From Climacteris rufus (taxonomy: Eukaryota; Chordata; Aves; Passeriformes; Climacteridae), in assembly GCA_013398175.1 (NCBI GenBank), contig VZRZ01006844.1:62001-126000 (forward strand): a stretch of DNA of 64,000 nucleotides. Direction: 5' to 3'. The notes under the pieces are model-generated. The model was not told the DNA's origin and did no database searches. It was given only the letters and a program-made list of their open reading frames with translations. The first letter of the stretch is position 1. Each line of letters opens with the position of its first letter. Position numbers and translations under genes: made by a program. This document shows positions 48,241-62,572 of this stretch, one piece after another.

Positions 48241-51200
48241 AGAAAAATGTGAGGCTTTCTTTTTCCTGACTTGTTTAAAGATGTACCAAGCCTCTACCAT
48301 GTTAGTGGCATATTCAGTAACACCACAGTCGCATTAAGGCTGTGCCACTTCAGTTAAGAAGCTGTTGGCATTTACTTCACAAAAACTATGCTCCAGAGGT
48401 ACTGCATTTCTTATTCATTTTAATTTGCATTGGATGAATTGTAACATGGAAAGGCTCTCAGCCCATATGCAACTTCCACATAATTCTAACATTTCTTACT
48501 ATTTCTCTCCAGAATTTTATTTTCCATGCTTGTTGACATTTCTACCCTTCTGGGGGAATTAAAATATACTGACTATCTTTGAAATAGTGTAAAAAAAATC
48601 TCTTTAAATTCTTTGTCAACTGAAAAGCAATTCATTGGTTCTAAATTAGGAAATAAATCTCTATTTAGGATAATATCTAAGTATTGCTTGTTATGTACCT
48701 AAAGACACAGTTTCATATAAGGATTCAGGGTGAAATTTTACAAAATAAACAAATTAAAGTATATGCATTAACATTTTCTTGACCTGGAAAATTCATCTAA
48801 ATAATCCTCCCAGTCTGTTTCCCCAGTACATACTTATCTGTGGGAAAAAAAAAAAAATCAACCAACAAACACCTAACAGACAGACACATTTGTTATTTTC
48901 CCCAACCAATCCAACTGTTCCAAAGTAGGCATTTAAAAGATGGAATTTCAAAGCATTAAGTGAACAAATTAAGACCACTTTGGGCTCACAACAAATGGTT
49001 AAAACAGAAAGGAGAAGGAAGTAAACCATTTTAGAGTTGAAAGACCTTCTTAAGAAATGGCTGGTTTTTGTCTTTCTCTTACAAAGCTTCTCTAATGCTC
49101 ATAGCTAGAGCAATAAGCAGGTAGAAAACCTGCTTCTGAGGCCACAATGCCACAACTGTTTGAGCTCCCCTGAAGTGTGGACCAAGTCCACCACACTTCC
49201 ATCTCCCCAGACTTGTGTTTGCACTAGCACTGGTGTTCATCTGGTCTCACAGAAAGCCCACTCAGAGGGAGCAATCCTAGCAGAACATTTACACCTTTTC
49301 TTGGCCAAATTTGCTGCATGCAGAAGTTCATCAGCAGGTATCTCTTAACAATATCACAAGATAAGAAATGCATCGAAAGAGAATAAAAGATGACCTGAAA
49401 CTTCTCTAGCCTCCTGTGGAAACAAAGTTCAGGGTGTTTCAGACATAAAACACACACTTAAACTCTTTCCAGCAATATTCAGCCACATGAAATGCTTTGC
49501 AAATGTTTACACTTCAGCTCTACAGACTGTTCTATCTACAGACAATTCAAACATCAGTACTAGAGAGTTTGCCTGGCCATCACCTCAGCCTTTAATATGG
49601 GTGTTTCACGATTTCATATGTACCTACTTTTAAAAAAATCCAATTTTAGAGATGATAAAGTTTTCAAAGCTGTTCTCTTTACTTAAAAGTGAAAATATGG
49701 TTTAAACTAGTGATATTTAAAGAAATATTGTTTATGCTGAATAGACCGCTTTAAGTACATACATTAGTTTTAAGCATTCAATCACAAGCACTATTTATTA
49801 TACATTGCATCCTAGTTCTGGATTTGAAGGTATAGGACTGCAATATTGGCTGCCATTTAGAAATCACTTGAGGCCTTAATATTTGATCCATGCTGTATAT
49901 CTTAATATAATATTAAGTAAGTGTATCAGGGGAATTGCTGTGGGGTAATAAACCAAAAAGTAATCATTAAAAGTGAATAAATCCAATACTTGAGGCAGAA
50001 CACTTTAGAGTATTTCAGATCCATAATCTCAAATACTACTAAATATCCATTGTCAGATATCTACACTTAAGAATCAGACTGCTTGGCAGAGCATTTTTAG
50101 AGTACTTAATAACATTTGTGGCTGTAAATCAAGTACACCAAAAATATTTCCTCCTATTTAATTTAAATCCCTGATTACTGACCCCACCATCTTCTACCTG
50201 AGACTGTTCACCTCAGTTTTGTCCATGAATTGCCACTGTTCCACAGAGAAACACAAAAAAGCCATGCCCATACAAACCTGTGCGTACAAATACCACACAA
50301 AATTTCCTGGTAGGGCAGACTGGGCAAGAAAAATTGCTGAAACATGCCTTTTCCTGCACAGCCAAGGAAATTTTAGAGCCCCAAAGTCATCAGCTCAGTT
50401 CCTATCCATGTCCTAGTTAACTCAGCATCCTCTGCAAGAAACACTTCCATGGAGATTTTGAGGAGTTATGAAGAGTTCTGGAAAAGACCTTGTTATAGTT
50501 ATGTAACAAAGCAAAATGGATCTATGGGGAGATTTTCTTTCTCAGAGTGTATTTACGCTTTTATTAGCATGCTTTTAAGGGGATAAGAAAAGTAAGATGC
50601 ATTAATATAGATAAACATATACAGGCAAACACACACAGACACAAACACATACTCTTGTTTGTTTGCACTGTGGCACTAACAGTAACAGCAGCAATAAAAA
50701 TTACAAAGGATTTAGAGTGAAGCTTTACTGCAGTTTGTGCAATTTCCAGTGTTGCTTTATTATCAGCAGAAACTTCCTTTCAAGCTAGCAAAACTTATGC
50801 CTTATTGAAGAAGCAATATTTTGAAGTTTCGTGTTCTGTGTCTCTCAGAAAAGTGATCATATTCAGCTGCCTGCTAGAAGGAGGTTTTCAGGCACAAGCA
50901 GCCGTCCAGGCTCTGTGGCTGCCCTCTGCTGCAGCTGCCTGTTGACAACCCCTGTCCCTCGGGCTGAGGCTGCTCAGATCACATCTGGTTGCTTAGACCT
51001 CCATGTGACACTCTCAGGCTTCCCTTCCCCTGAAATAGGAGACTGTATAACAAGGCAGCTTACATTCCTGCATAATGTTTAGAAATAACAACTTTGTCTG
51101 CATTACATGTATTGAGAGGGGATTTCAGAAGCTCTAGGTGTTTGGATTGCCATACAGAGAAATATCCCAATGTCTACCTACTTGTAGCTTCATTCCTGTC

Positions 51201-54200
51201 CATTAGTGGCTCAGCAAAATCCTTCATTTCCTATTTGCTTTCAGATGCTTTGACTCTTCCTCCTTTATGTTCCTCTTTTCACAGGAATAAATCACAGCTG
51301 TTCCCTCTTGTCCTAAAGCAAATTGCTCAAAAGATGGGTGCTCACATAAGAACAAGGAGCAGTTTTCCTGACAGATGTAGCCTTTTACATCCAAGTAATG
51401 CCCCTGTGTATACAGACTGCATCTACAGACCACTGTACCCATAGCATGTCTGAGCTATATCTTCTATATGTGGTATATCCTGATCTCTTCTGTTTCATCC
51501 TTCTAAGCCAAGTATTGTCTGCTGTACTTTGATAGAATGAAAAGAATTTTTCTTATCTTTTTGCTCAGTGACTATTCAGTCAGTACCAGTCACTTTTTAA
51601 AAAATCTGTCAAATCCAGCACTATTGGATTTGTTTCACAGTCCTTAACCTGCATTTAGCAGTCTTTGCAGTGATGTCAGCATTCTCTACCAGACATTCTG
51701 TTGAGTAGATTTGGGACTTGATATATGCTGAAATCTAGAATATAATACAAACATTTTAAGCAAGATCAAATAAGATCTATGGGTTTCTAGGTTCAGCAAA
51801 TACAAATTTAATACAGGCCATACTCTGTTTTAAATAGAATGTGCAATCTCAGAGAAAACTAAGTCAACATTTAAATGTACTTCTTGCAAGTGTGTATATT
51901 TGTCTCCCAACCTCCTCTGACATCCTGAGTTTTTCAACATTTTCTTTGCATTTGTTCATGCCCAACTGAGCTTTAGGTACACTCTTAAGCAAACCAAGGA
52001 TTTGCCATTTGTTAGACTCAGTAGTGGTTCATTTTCCACAGTAAATAAACAGACCCACTTTTTCTTACAGGTTTCCATACAAGTTCATGTAAGCCTTGAA
52101 CAGAAGTTAGGTCTTCTCTGCAAGCTCTCAGTTGTAGTGGTTCTTGTTTTGCGTACTTATGTTTCTTGTCCCAGTAATCCACAATATTTTCAGATATAAC
52201 ATTTACCCAAGCATTAGCTCCCAGTTAATATTTCACAGCAGTTGCACCAGTCTCCACTGACATAGTACATTTCCCTCTATCAATTTTTGCATTTTGCCTC
52301 TATATAGAATTGTTCCTCACTCCTTTTTGCATTTCCATCCTGATAAATATGCATCAGACACTACCAATGTGCTTGCTGGTTGGTTTAATTTTGCTCATTC
52401 TGATTACATGCTCCTGCAAAACATTAACCTACCTAGCAGCTGGTTTAATGTTTTCTAGTTGTGGACATATGTTTGTGTCTATGCAACTTTTCTGTTTCAT
52501 GCTCTTATAACTTTACAACTTAATAAACATTTGCTCTATAGTGTTTCTCTGATATACTTAGCTAATAATAATACTAACCCTAACTCATGTTTCCTTAGTC
52601 AGTGTCTACTGTATTTACCTCTTGCTTTCTAGACTTTTTAAGTGGTTTTTAATATTTCCATTTGCCTAAGTCCAATCTATTGGTTTTGATCTTTGATTTC
52701 AATCAAAATCAAATCTCAATAATGAAATCTGACAAAGTAGCATGATCTCATACCTGATTTTCTAAGTTAAGGTCAGTCAAGAACCTTCCGAAGAACTTTC
52801 ATTCTTTTTGTGGTTTTATTTGGAACCGATGTTCTAATTACTTTGCTTTTCTTGCGAATACAGTATTCTTCACTCTAAGTCATCATGGCTTACATGCAGA
52901 CTGTTAAGGATCCAGGTCCAGAAATAGCAGAGAAACAATACCTATTCTAAGTCTTTCTCAGTGAGTACATCTGCCTACCTCTAGATATCACATCCTTACT
53001 TTACTCTTTTCCAGGACTCTGCTCCTGCATTTCAGCTAAAGGTGATTTTGGTTTTGTTTGTTTGTTTGTTTTTTAATGTTCCCATATCTCTTTTAGTTTG
53101 CTTTCTCTCATTTCTGGCCTGTGCTTTGGATATTTACTGTTTTCCAAGTATCACCTCGGCTACTATGCAGCATTTACAACTTTCAAGGAGCCTTTAGCTT
53201 GACACACAGAGTAAAAAGCTATATACAACTGTCTGCCACATGCCACTGATTTCAGCAGGCTGCTTGAGCAACCCTGACACACACCACCACAGCCTGTTCT
53301 GCTTTTAAAAAGCAGTGACACATTCCCTTACACTGACAGCCTAACATTATCCTCTTCAGGACATGATGGTTACTCAGAAAACTTGCTGAAAACAGCAAGG
53401 CACAATTGAACTACATACTTAAGCTGAGCATGAACACTGCCCAAAATGAGTTTTGGAGAGAGTGGTTGGTCAAGCTAGGAAGCTAAGGCCAAGAGAATTC
53501 AGACTTTCTTGTTAGGAGTATTAAAAATGAATCCCCAAGTTACTTTCTTCTCTGCTTGCACTCTTTGGCTTTGAATTGAGATCCTAGGGAAGAAAACATC
53601 TACCTTATCAATTTGCTGCAGAAGAAATGACAAACAAAAAAAGGAAAATTTGCCATATAAGACTTTTAATTTGCATTTTACCTTTGCACCTATAGTGGTT
53701 TATATTGTTACTTGACAAGTCATAGATAAAATGTTGCATAATTAGGCAATTATAACAGGTCTGTGATTGTTTTCTTCATTTAAAAAGTGACAAGGGCATG
53801 GAACAACATATACTTTCACTAAAAAATTGTCTTTCCAAGTTCTCTAGCAGGTATGAAAAACACACAAATACATAAGAAAATACATAGATATTATTTTACT
53901 CCAGGGTAAGCCTTGAAGTAAAATCCTGGTGAAGAATCAAAATAATTTTTTGATAATTCTTACCTTCAGTTTGTAGAGAAGGAGTAGGGAAGTGAAGAGA
54001 GTTGAACAGTTCTATACTATTGATGGTAGACTTCAGAGAAGTTGAATTTAAAGCAATTAAGGCATAATTTGATTGTAAGATGCACTTTGTCAGACAAAGC
54101 AGGTGATGTTCATATTTTAGGCTTTCTCTGCAGTGAAAAGAAGAAACAGGTAAGTGGATGAAGGTGATGTCCAAGGGGCGAAGGTCTGAATGTCTTAAGA

Positions 54201-57200
54201 TTTGCTACTGTTCTTTTTTCACACACTCTTTGCATACATAGAGTTGACTTCAAATTCTGGTGTTCTTTAATATAGTTTATTTTGGATATCTCTGAATCAA
54301 CTCCACAATTTCATGAATATTGAAGCCAAACTGGAAACTCTGCATTTACTATATCTTATTTCACAACTATGCTGATCACAGCCATTTCCATGCCTTTTAC
54401 TATCTTCATTTAAAGAATCATTGTCCAAAACAGATTCCCAAAGTTCATGGCTTTTGTCTTGGTGGCTAAAGAACATTTTAAGGAAATTAGATGCCTAAAT
54501 ATTCTTTCAGACTATAATAGTCTCCTACTAAAGATAATCTTAGACCTCTGAATGTTAATATTTATTTATTTATTTGCAACTTTGTATTGTTCAGCAACTT
54601 GTCATATGTTTATACAAATACATACTAGCATACTAGCATATTATTTATTTTGAAATGTCAAGAAGAACTTCATTCAAAAACAACCAAATTCAAAACAAAT
54701 ACTTATTCTTCTTTCAGTTCTGTGTCGGATTACATACTGATACACTTTGTTAGGTTTCATTCATTTACAGCAGCAAAAATATTGATAGCAAGTATAACAC
54801 AGGGAAGATCCAACAGCTCACTGTTGCCAGAAGAGATTATCCTGTCATTTTTAGCCAGGGCCTATGAGAGCACAAGCATCAGACAATACAAGGAGCCTTG
54901 GTGTTATAGGCACGGGACAATTCTGGATGACCTGGAGCTGTAAACACAAAGTGCAGTTGTTGTTTGATGGTCAGTACAGGAATGCAACCTTAGAATTGGG
55001 GCAGAGCCAGGTGCAGTATGTAAACATGTCTAACATGTGTGAAAGCTCCAATATACTTGGTGGAACAGAGAAGGGAGAACAGGAAGGTGCCATCACAGCC
55101 CTGACAAGCCCAGGGAGACGGAGGAAAAGAAAGAGGGATCACTCCCATTCTGGGTCTCTCCATTATGGATGCAAAGCCTGATCTGCACCTCTGCCCTCCC
55201 AGAACAAGCCTCCTTCCTCATTTGCCAGCCCCCACAATTTTTTCTGTTGCAGCAATTGAACGCAAAGTGCTTTCTTTTCCTAAACAGATGAATCAAATGG
55301 AATTGTAAAGAAAAATATGTGCCTGTCTTTCTTTTCTGCTCCAGCTTTCTTACGTAGAAAGGTGACTGACACCTCAGCAATGAGCCAGGGTAAACTCAGA
55401 CACAGCAACTTCCTACTTCCCACACACTTACCTTCCTGCCCTCTCCTGTCCTCACACCTCCAGCACTTTGCTCCCCCACACTGTGTCAGCCCTGGCCTTA
55501 ACATGGCTCCCTTGGGAGTGGGTTTCAGCTCACCATCTCAGCAAAACAAGGACCAGCTTAATGAACTGAATTAGCCCATCAAGGGCCAGTTGCATGCCTG
55601 CAGGAGCACAAGCAAGAGGAATATCTTTCTAAACAGGAAAGGGACTGAAGGGAGGAAGTGACAAGGTGAGGAAGAGCAGGATCACAACTAACTCTGTTGC
55701 AAACAGCTGTTAGGTCAGCTCAGCCCTTTTCAGTCATTCAACTCTTCTTAGCGCTGAATCCTCCTGACAGCTTCCCAGCGCTAAACATATCATTCTTAGT
55801 AGTTTTGTTGCAGCAATAAGTATTTAGGGGATTTGATATACAATAAAAAGCCTATTTCTATAACAGCAAACTTTCAGATATACAGAAAGAAAGAATATTT
55901 TTCACCAAGCTTTTAAACAAATTATGATAAAAAATTTTCAAACAGAAAGCTTTGAAAAATTATTTAAGAGATGACACAAAGGAAAAACAAGCATTAAAGT
56001 ACTTCAAAGTTGTACTTTCAGTTAAGGGTATTTTTTTCAAAACAATATATAGCTATTAGAATTGCTCCTATTATGCCTCAAAACTACAAGCTATTTCAGT
56101 TGTATCTGTAATAAGTGTCACATGGTGGCACCCATAACACTCACTTAAAGGGTTTTTTTTTAAAGGTTTTTGTAAAAACTACCCAATTTACTGTTTAAAT
56201 TTTGATGTCTATATGTTCACAAGCCTTGACCATTTTCCTTGATCAAGGCAAATCCTAAGGTTTATCCCCACCTTCCCTTTGCAGTCAATGGGACTACGCT
56301 GCCATTGACTCCTAAGGGACTGTTTTAAAATACATATGCACAGACTATATTACTATCATTGTAAAATAATAGGTAAGGTACACTTGAACTCATTAAATGC
56401 TTCTAAGACAGATATTAACTACAACTACAATTCTCAGTTTCTCTAGAGGAGCTCACCATTTACTTGAGAGCTATAATCAGATTATCTATTCCACAGGCTT
56501 CACTCCAAGAGGCCTTTCCAGATCAACATTGATTTTTATTTTTCTTAGTTGGGGGGTTTTGCTTCAACCTCTACAAACTGCACTAAATATTTTTTGCTCC
56601 TTATAAAATGGTGGTGATAAACATATCTACTGTCATAATACATAAAAATAACTATGTTGCATTACCAACAGCTACTGCATTTAATGACCCAGTATTTGCC
56701 TTTTTATTCCCTGATTGCAACAGCAGTCTGAGAAAGACACTCATGATCTTGGACAGGTGGATAGTACTAAAGCAATAAAAAATTATTTTAAAGAGACATT
56801 TCAATAAATCAGATTACACAGAAGCATTTTAATAAGTTGTCTCTGTAAAAAGCAGGTCTAGAAATCCGGTTTTAAACATATGAGTTCCCTAAGGCTAGAG
56901 ATCTGTCTGCCTGTACACACTAGCCACTACCATTGAGAAATGCCCAGTCTGTTATATGGAGGAGAATATATCCTATTGGATAGTATATACTGCAGTTTAT
57001 TCCAATTAATCTTAATTGGTGATTTATGTCCTAGTTGTGTTTTAAGCATATGTCTTTTCAGAGGCAGACATGTTAGGACCTACAGACATTATAGTAGAAC
57101 TATGCTATTTATAAGGGAAAAAAAAAACTTGGTCTCTTGCCCTGAACTGAATGTGAGCTGTTTTCTGGCTGGTATTTGCTAGGATTTTGAAAAACCATAG

Positions 57201-57404
57201 GGAATAACGATTCACTGCATTGGAATAGAAAATGCATGGTTGACAACAGCTGTAACCTCAAGGAGCACAGACCTGCCTGAAGTAAGAATGTATGAAAGAA
57301 AGCATCTCAAACAGGAAGTTCCAGCAACATTCCACTACAAGAGGACCAGAGACATCTGGACAACACTCTCAGTCTATGGTTTAGTTTTAGGTAGCCTTGT
57401 AAGG
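48241..57404. other. Intergenic, no gene seen
   Basis: About 9.2 kb with no supported gene. It includes a poly(A) run at 48845, a GTTT run near 53054-53072 and an (ATTT)n run near 54560-54575. A somewhat more G+C-rich stretch at about 54840-55640 carries overlapping frames of 74-105 codons on both strands, none recognised. The 116-codon frame at 51094-51444 is also unassigned. No mobile element was identified. Confidence 0.5.
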
Positions 57405-57468
57405 AGCCAGGATTGGACTAGATGATCTTTATGGGTCCCTTGCAACATGAGACTTTCTATGATTCTGT
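57405..57468 (+). mobile_element. CR1 LINE 3' end fragment
   Basis: GATTGGACTAGATGATCTTT, then ATGGGTCCCTTGCAAC, then TTTCTATGATTCTGT match the conserved CR1 3' UTR and tail. The upstream 100 bp may also belong to the element but is too diverged to be sure. No coding part is present. Confidence 0.8.
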
Positions 57469-60400
57469 ACATCACAATGTTTGACGGCAGAATAAATTAG
57501 GGAGCTAATTATTCCTTCTTGGACAAACTGCCACCTTGTCAGCTGGTGTGGGGCCATCATACCAAGACACTTCTTCCCACAAACCTGAGAGCGCTCTTAC
57601 GTTGAGCCGGGATATAAGACACTGGAGGAAATATGGAGCCAGACCTAGGTGCTTGTCCACTACAAAAAGGTTCATCTGACACTGAGAACCCCTCTGTGAG
57701 TTGGATAGTATGTATCTGGATTTTAATTTGTACAGACTTGGGCATAATAACATGGAAGATATAGATGCTCGATATCTAAGCTTATTACATTATGATGTGT
57801 TTGGAAGAATCTTCTAAAGTGAAGGATTCACACCTTTGTAACTAAGAGACCTTTAACTTTGTGTTTAACTTTGTGTCAAGTAATTGATTTATACTGCAGT
57901 ACTGTAGAGTCATTAGCTAGCAGAAACAAGGAGTCTCATAAATTACTTATCTTCTGTATTGAGAAGTAGCCTCAACAGACTATCCCAGTTACAGCTCCCT
58001 ATGCCACTTGCAAAACAATTTAAAGCTCTTACGTATGCTGGGACACCTTAAGTAGATAAGTTCTAGTTTTTCAATCTGTTTCTGCCACCATTTGGAAGTG
58101 ATTTCTTTTATTAGTCAGCAAAAAAAAGTGACAAAGCTCTTGGCTCTGGGAATTGAATTGTCTTCATGGAGGATTGAACATGCTGCATGAAGCTGATTAA
58201 AATATAAAAATGCAGAAGTAAAGCTTTTCTGTGTCTAAAAGAACACGAGGTTTTGGAAGTCCTTGTTTGTTTTCCATTTAGTCTTAGATAGAATGCGTAT
58301 GATGGATCAAATTTTGAAAGTCTGAGAACAGCTAGATCAATTCAGTTTTGTTCTCTGGCTAATAGTTCTATGGGGTATCCACAAGATACATACATGCAAC
58401 TGCTTTTCTTGAATGTGTGTATTGTGAATGAAAGTCTGGAAACTGCAGCTTTTTTACTTTTGTGTGATTGATATATATATTTTGTCTTCATTGGCAGAAG
58501 ACAAAATTCTGACAGATTTGCCTGCAACTTGCAAAGAGGATGTAGTCTGCAAAAAGGTCCTTCAACATTCATATTTAAACGTATTTGAAGTTGCCTGCAA
58601 ATTTAGGGTGCTGGTAGGAGGGCATGTGGGAGGAATGTCATTCTAGATATGAAAAGCTTAATCGAAGCCTTTGGACTCTTTTACTGCTGCAAATAAGAAA
58701 TGTTTAGAAGTTCAGTCTGTTCTTTAGGCTCTCATTAATGAGACATTTGGTTAAATGTTTTCCTTTCACTTGAAATAGAAATTCAGAGCTGCAAAATGAA
58801 CCCTATCCCCCGCCTCCTCTCTTCCTCTCTCCTTCCTCCCTGAGAAGTTATTTAGTTTAGTAAATGGATGCTAAACTGAAATGTTCAGTAATTTCCATTC
58901 TCTTCAGATTAAGAATTCTTCTGTCTGGGCTGAGATATCATATTCACAGATGCCTTAGCACAGGTGAGAAATCAAAGTAGCTAGGAGAGCAGAAAACTCT
59001 CTTTGTGAATGGGGAATCACATTCTGCTTCATACCCCAATGTAACAATTGGTTATACAGCAAGACTCCCTTTACATATTTTTAAATAAATAGTGGATCCA
59101 TAATAAATACAGAAGAGGGAAAATTTTGTTTTTAAATATTTCAATGCAGAACAAACAATTTCACAGACAACCTTTGAGACTATGAACTCAAAGAGAATTT
59201 CTAGAATATAACCCTTCAAGCTTCCTCAGCACTGTATTTTAGCAAGAAGACTGCTGTAGATAAATAAGCTGTTTTCTCCTTTTCAAGGACAAAGAAAAGC
59301 AGAGCTTAGACTATTCCACACTACCACATTTTTTTTTCTGTTTTGGAGAAAGGCACTATTTGGGATGGCTGAACCTCTGTGAACACCACAACCAGCCTGG
59401 GTGTGGATTAGATTAGGATAAATTGAACCCTTGCCTTATATAGAAAACCAAAAGTTTCTGCTCCCACTGAACTAATCAGGAAGGCAAAACAGGGCTGAGC
59501 CCATCTGTTCCTGGGAGGTATTAGGGTCCTGGTTTCCCAATGAGCAGAAGGACGCTAGAAGTCTATAGAAAGAAACTGCAGACCTGAGGACAGGGAAAGG
59601 AGACAACAACAGAGGCACAGCATAGCCAGGGGATCCTGAGAACTGGGACAGGTTTTATTGGGGCTTCATTTCCATTGCCCTCAGCCCTGTTGGCTCTACT
59701 GTCCATGAGAAGGGAGGATCTCAACCAATTAAAGGCATCAACGTGCCCTGTCTGAATCTTGCCAGATGTTCTGCAACGTCGAGTCCATCCAAAAGGGAGT
59801 TGTGCCAGATGGTGACTGTTCCTTTCACAGCCCTGACGAATATGTTATGTGCCGTACAGTAACCCTACATAGGTTGTTGTGAAAGTATCACTTACTGTGG
59901 ATAACCTTTGCAAAAGCCCACAGGATTTTGGCTCCTGTAAATCTGTGGTTTCTGTAACAACACAGCAAAACATTACTTAGTACACATAATTTTCAGCAGA
60001 ATTCAATGTACTGTATTGAGTATGTACAGTGCTCACAGCACCTTGCAATACAGTGCTAAAGTTCACTTCTTTTCACTTTAAAAAACATTATATCTGCAGT
60101 GGTCAGAGGTCTAGCAGGACTCAGCTTCCCTGTTAAATCTAAGGAACTTGCATTCAAATAAAATATATTTACAGGTTTCAAATGGCCAGTTTCCTCAGAA
60201 TGAAACAATATATCTATAAAAATCATACATCTAAGATAGGATTTTGCTCCTTCAAGGGGCAACAAACACCGTTTCAAAAATATAATGATTCTGGGAGTTA
60301 GGCTGGCACCATAAATAACTAGACAGGATTTCTTTCTTACTTTGTGTAGAAAAAAGCTTAAAAGAATCAAGAGCTAATCATCCACAGTAATAAATAATCC

Positions 60401-60649
60401 CTTATTTTTATCCACAGTCTGTAACATTTAAAAATCAACATTTTGCAATATATTACAAATTATCTCCTCTTTTAAGCATGTGTGTGGGAGTAAGGGAAAG
60501 TGGTCTTTCACCTGCCACATTTATCTGCTAAGTGCTGAATTTTTAATATCAACTGATGGAGCCACCTCTTGCATGGTCTGAGCTTCACTCCTCCAACCTT
60601 GGAAATACAGCAAACCATATGTTACTTCTTGGGAAGTGCTGATGTGTAT
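57469..60649. other. Intergenic, no gene seen
   Basis: About 3.2 kb. A two-copy TTTAACTTTGTG repeat lies at about 57852-57877 and a C/T-rich run near 58806-58842. A 37-codon frame from 59766 to 59876 has normal-looking codons and several CpGs, but no recognised motif. No gene can be supported. Confidence 0.5.
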
Positions 60650-60738
60650 GCACATATGTATGTTTGTCTGTGTGACAGAGTAGGTGCATGTGTGTGTGTG
60701 TATGTGTGTGTGTATGCATATGTGTATTTATATATCAC
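60650..60738 (+). repeat. TG-rich microsatellite
   Basis: Imperfect (TG)n with TATG and CATA interruptions runs for about 85 bp. The 62-codon frame across it is a product of the repeat. Confidence 0.8.
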
Positions 60739-61384
60739 TAACTTTTTAACTTGGTAACTATTCCTTTCTCGAGATGACTAATCCTAGCCTAATTAAGGCA
60801 AGAAAGTTCTTATTGGTAAAATGCATGCATTTATTTCTAAGCTTTCAATGTCAAATTTTTAGACTGGCTACTCTGCCTAGGGCATGCAGCATGATAAGTC
60901 CCCCAGCTGGTAAAAATTAAAGTGGCTTTGTTGGGACCCTCTAGAATGCCCCCATAGAGGGGTGACTGTTCTTCAATGTACCATTCTCCACATCTGGCAA
61001 TGTACTCTCCCCACCACCACATGGTGTGACCCCTGACAACACTGTCATGTTCCACTGTTCCAGTCACAGTGTCCCTATTCCAGAATTTCCCAGAACAGAT
61101 AGAAGGATTTAAAGAGCACAGTTTCCTGTCTCAAGCACTGTCGAGGCCACAGAAGGAACTTGCTATAAGATAACCCACCACGACAGGAACTTGAGATAAG
61201 CAGAGAATGGAGGAATTTGCAGCAGGAAGGCACCGATTCCAGGCCTGGCAGAGGCAAGATCTGGTTAGCACATCCCATCTTATGCACCTGAACAAAAATT
61301 CCCACCGTGGCAAACTTCTCATGTATGTATCTCTGGTCAAACAAAAGCACCCCAAGTTATCTTTGGTCACATCTGCGACCACCA
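60739..61384. other. Intergenic or upstream part of LTR-like segment
   Basis: The right half (from about 61085) is richer in G+C and may belong to the retroviral segment that follows. Overlapping frames on both strands, up to 134 codons (61207-61611), show no retroviral or host domain that I recognise. Confidence 0.4.
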
Positions 61385-61730
61385 ACAGCCCCCAAAGTGC
61401 CTCCAGACTCATTTCTGGGGCCTTCCACCAGAGGACTGCGCATGATCCACAGTTTTTTCTCAGACAGTGTAAAACTGCCCCCAGGGGACCTACCTGGGCA
61501 TTCCCCCCTGAAACTGAACATATATTAATTCATTGGATTCTTTGTTTCATGGGCTTCCTTCACCCTCATTGGATCATGATTGTGACCATCACTTTGACCA
61601 ATAGACACTGAAATCGCAACAATCAAGTCTGATTATTGGATCCATAGGTGGCAATATCTTTTCTCTCCACTATCTACTCTTATCCTCTCTTTCTTCCTTT
61701 ACCTGATAAAGTTTCGTAAGTGATCTTTAT
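61385..61730 (+). mobile_element. LTR-like endogenous retroviral segment (family A, copy 2)
   Basis: Ordered blocks match the segment at 1285-1690: CTCCAGACTCATTTCTGG, then GCCCCCAGGGGACCTACCTG, then ATATATTAATTCATTGGATT, then a C/T-rich run at about 61655-61700. Two ATTGG/CCAAT-type words lie near 61568 and 61599. Divergence from copy 1 is large, so both are old. The ends and the target-site duplication were not found. Confidence 0.4.
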
Positions 61731-62572
61731 ACTTTTATGTTGCTATATTACTACAGATAATACATACCTCCTTTCCATGGCAAAAAAAATGTTTTAAAAT
61801 AAACTTGCCAGTTACATATATATGTATAAACACCGGTCATTCAATGTCATTTCACTCTAATCCACTCCAAGAAATCTATTAAGAAAAACTTCAGTTTTCT
61901 CGCCTTCAAGGGGAGGTCATAACAATAGGTAAGACATACATTTACAGTACTATGTTTCTTGCCAAAAATACAGGAAAATTCTGGGATAGCTTGTCCTAGG
62001 AGAAAGCTACCTGTCTGCATAGACAAAGTATAGAGTGGCCAGTGAGTATATGTCTCAATTCATCAGCTGTGTGGGAAGAGAGCTTACTTGGTCTAGAAGG
62101 TTATATGCAGCTGTGCTACTAGTGCCAGACAGATGTCAAGAAATTGATGAAATCTGAAATCAGCGAGGCTGAAGAGAAATGATTGGAGAGAGAAAGAGAA
62201 GAAAGCACTTGGTACCACAATTAACACAATGGGCTTTCTCTTTCTGAGCTGTTATCATGCAGACCCTGGCCTGGAATGACAGCAAGAAAAGAAAGAGAAA
62301 TAACTTACTGGGCCAGACTCATGATCTATGCAAACCAGTATTACCTCTCACACTGTCAGAGTTTCCCCCAAAAGCTGGCCAGCCTCTGCAGTCCAGTCCT
62401 TTTCCCAATATACATAATTACTGGAGTAGGGATGTTAAAGGACACATCACTGAAGTTTACCTTTAGTATCTTCTAAAGGACCTATTGTCCATTAATTTGT
62501 ATAACTCTCTATTTGTAGGAACCTTAGGGATATGCTGATACTTGTCTACCTCCACAGTCTCTTGCAAACAGC
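61731..62572. other. Intergenic, no gene seen
   Basis: About 0.8 kb. Short frames of 66-69 codons overlap at 62257-62476 and are unrecognised. Confidence 0.5.

Noticed and set aside
59766..59876. Short CpG-containing frame of 37 codons beginning at an ATG
   Set aside because: No upstream exon context, no recognised motif, and the length is within chance expectation.
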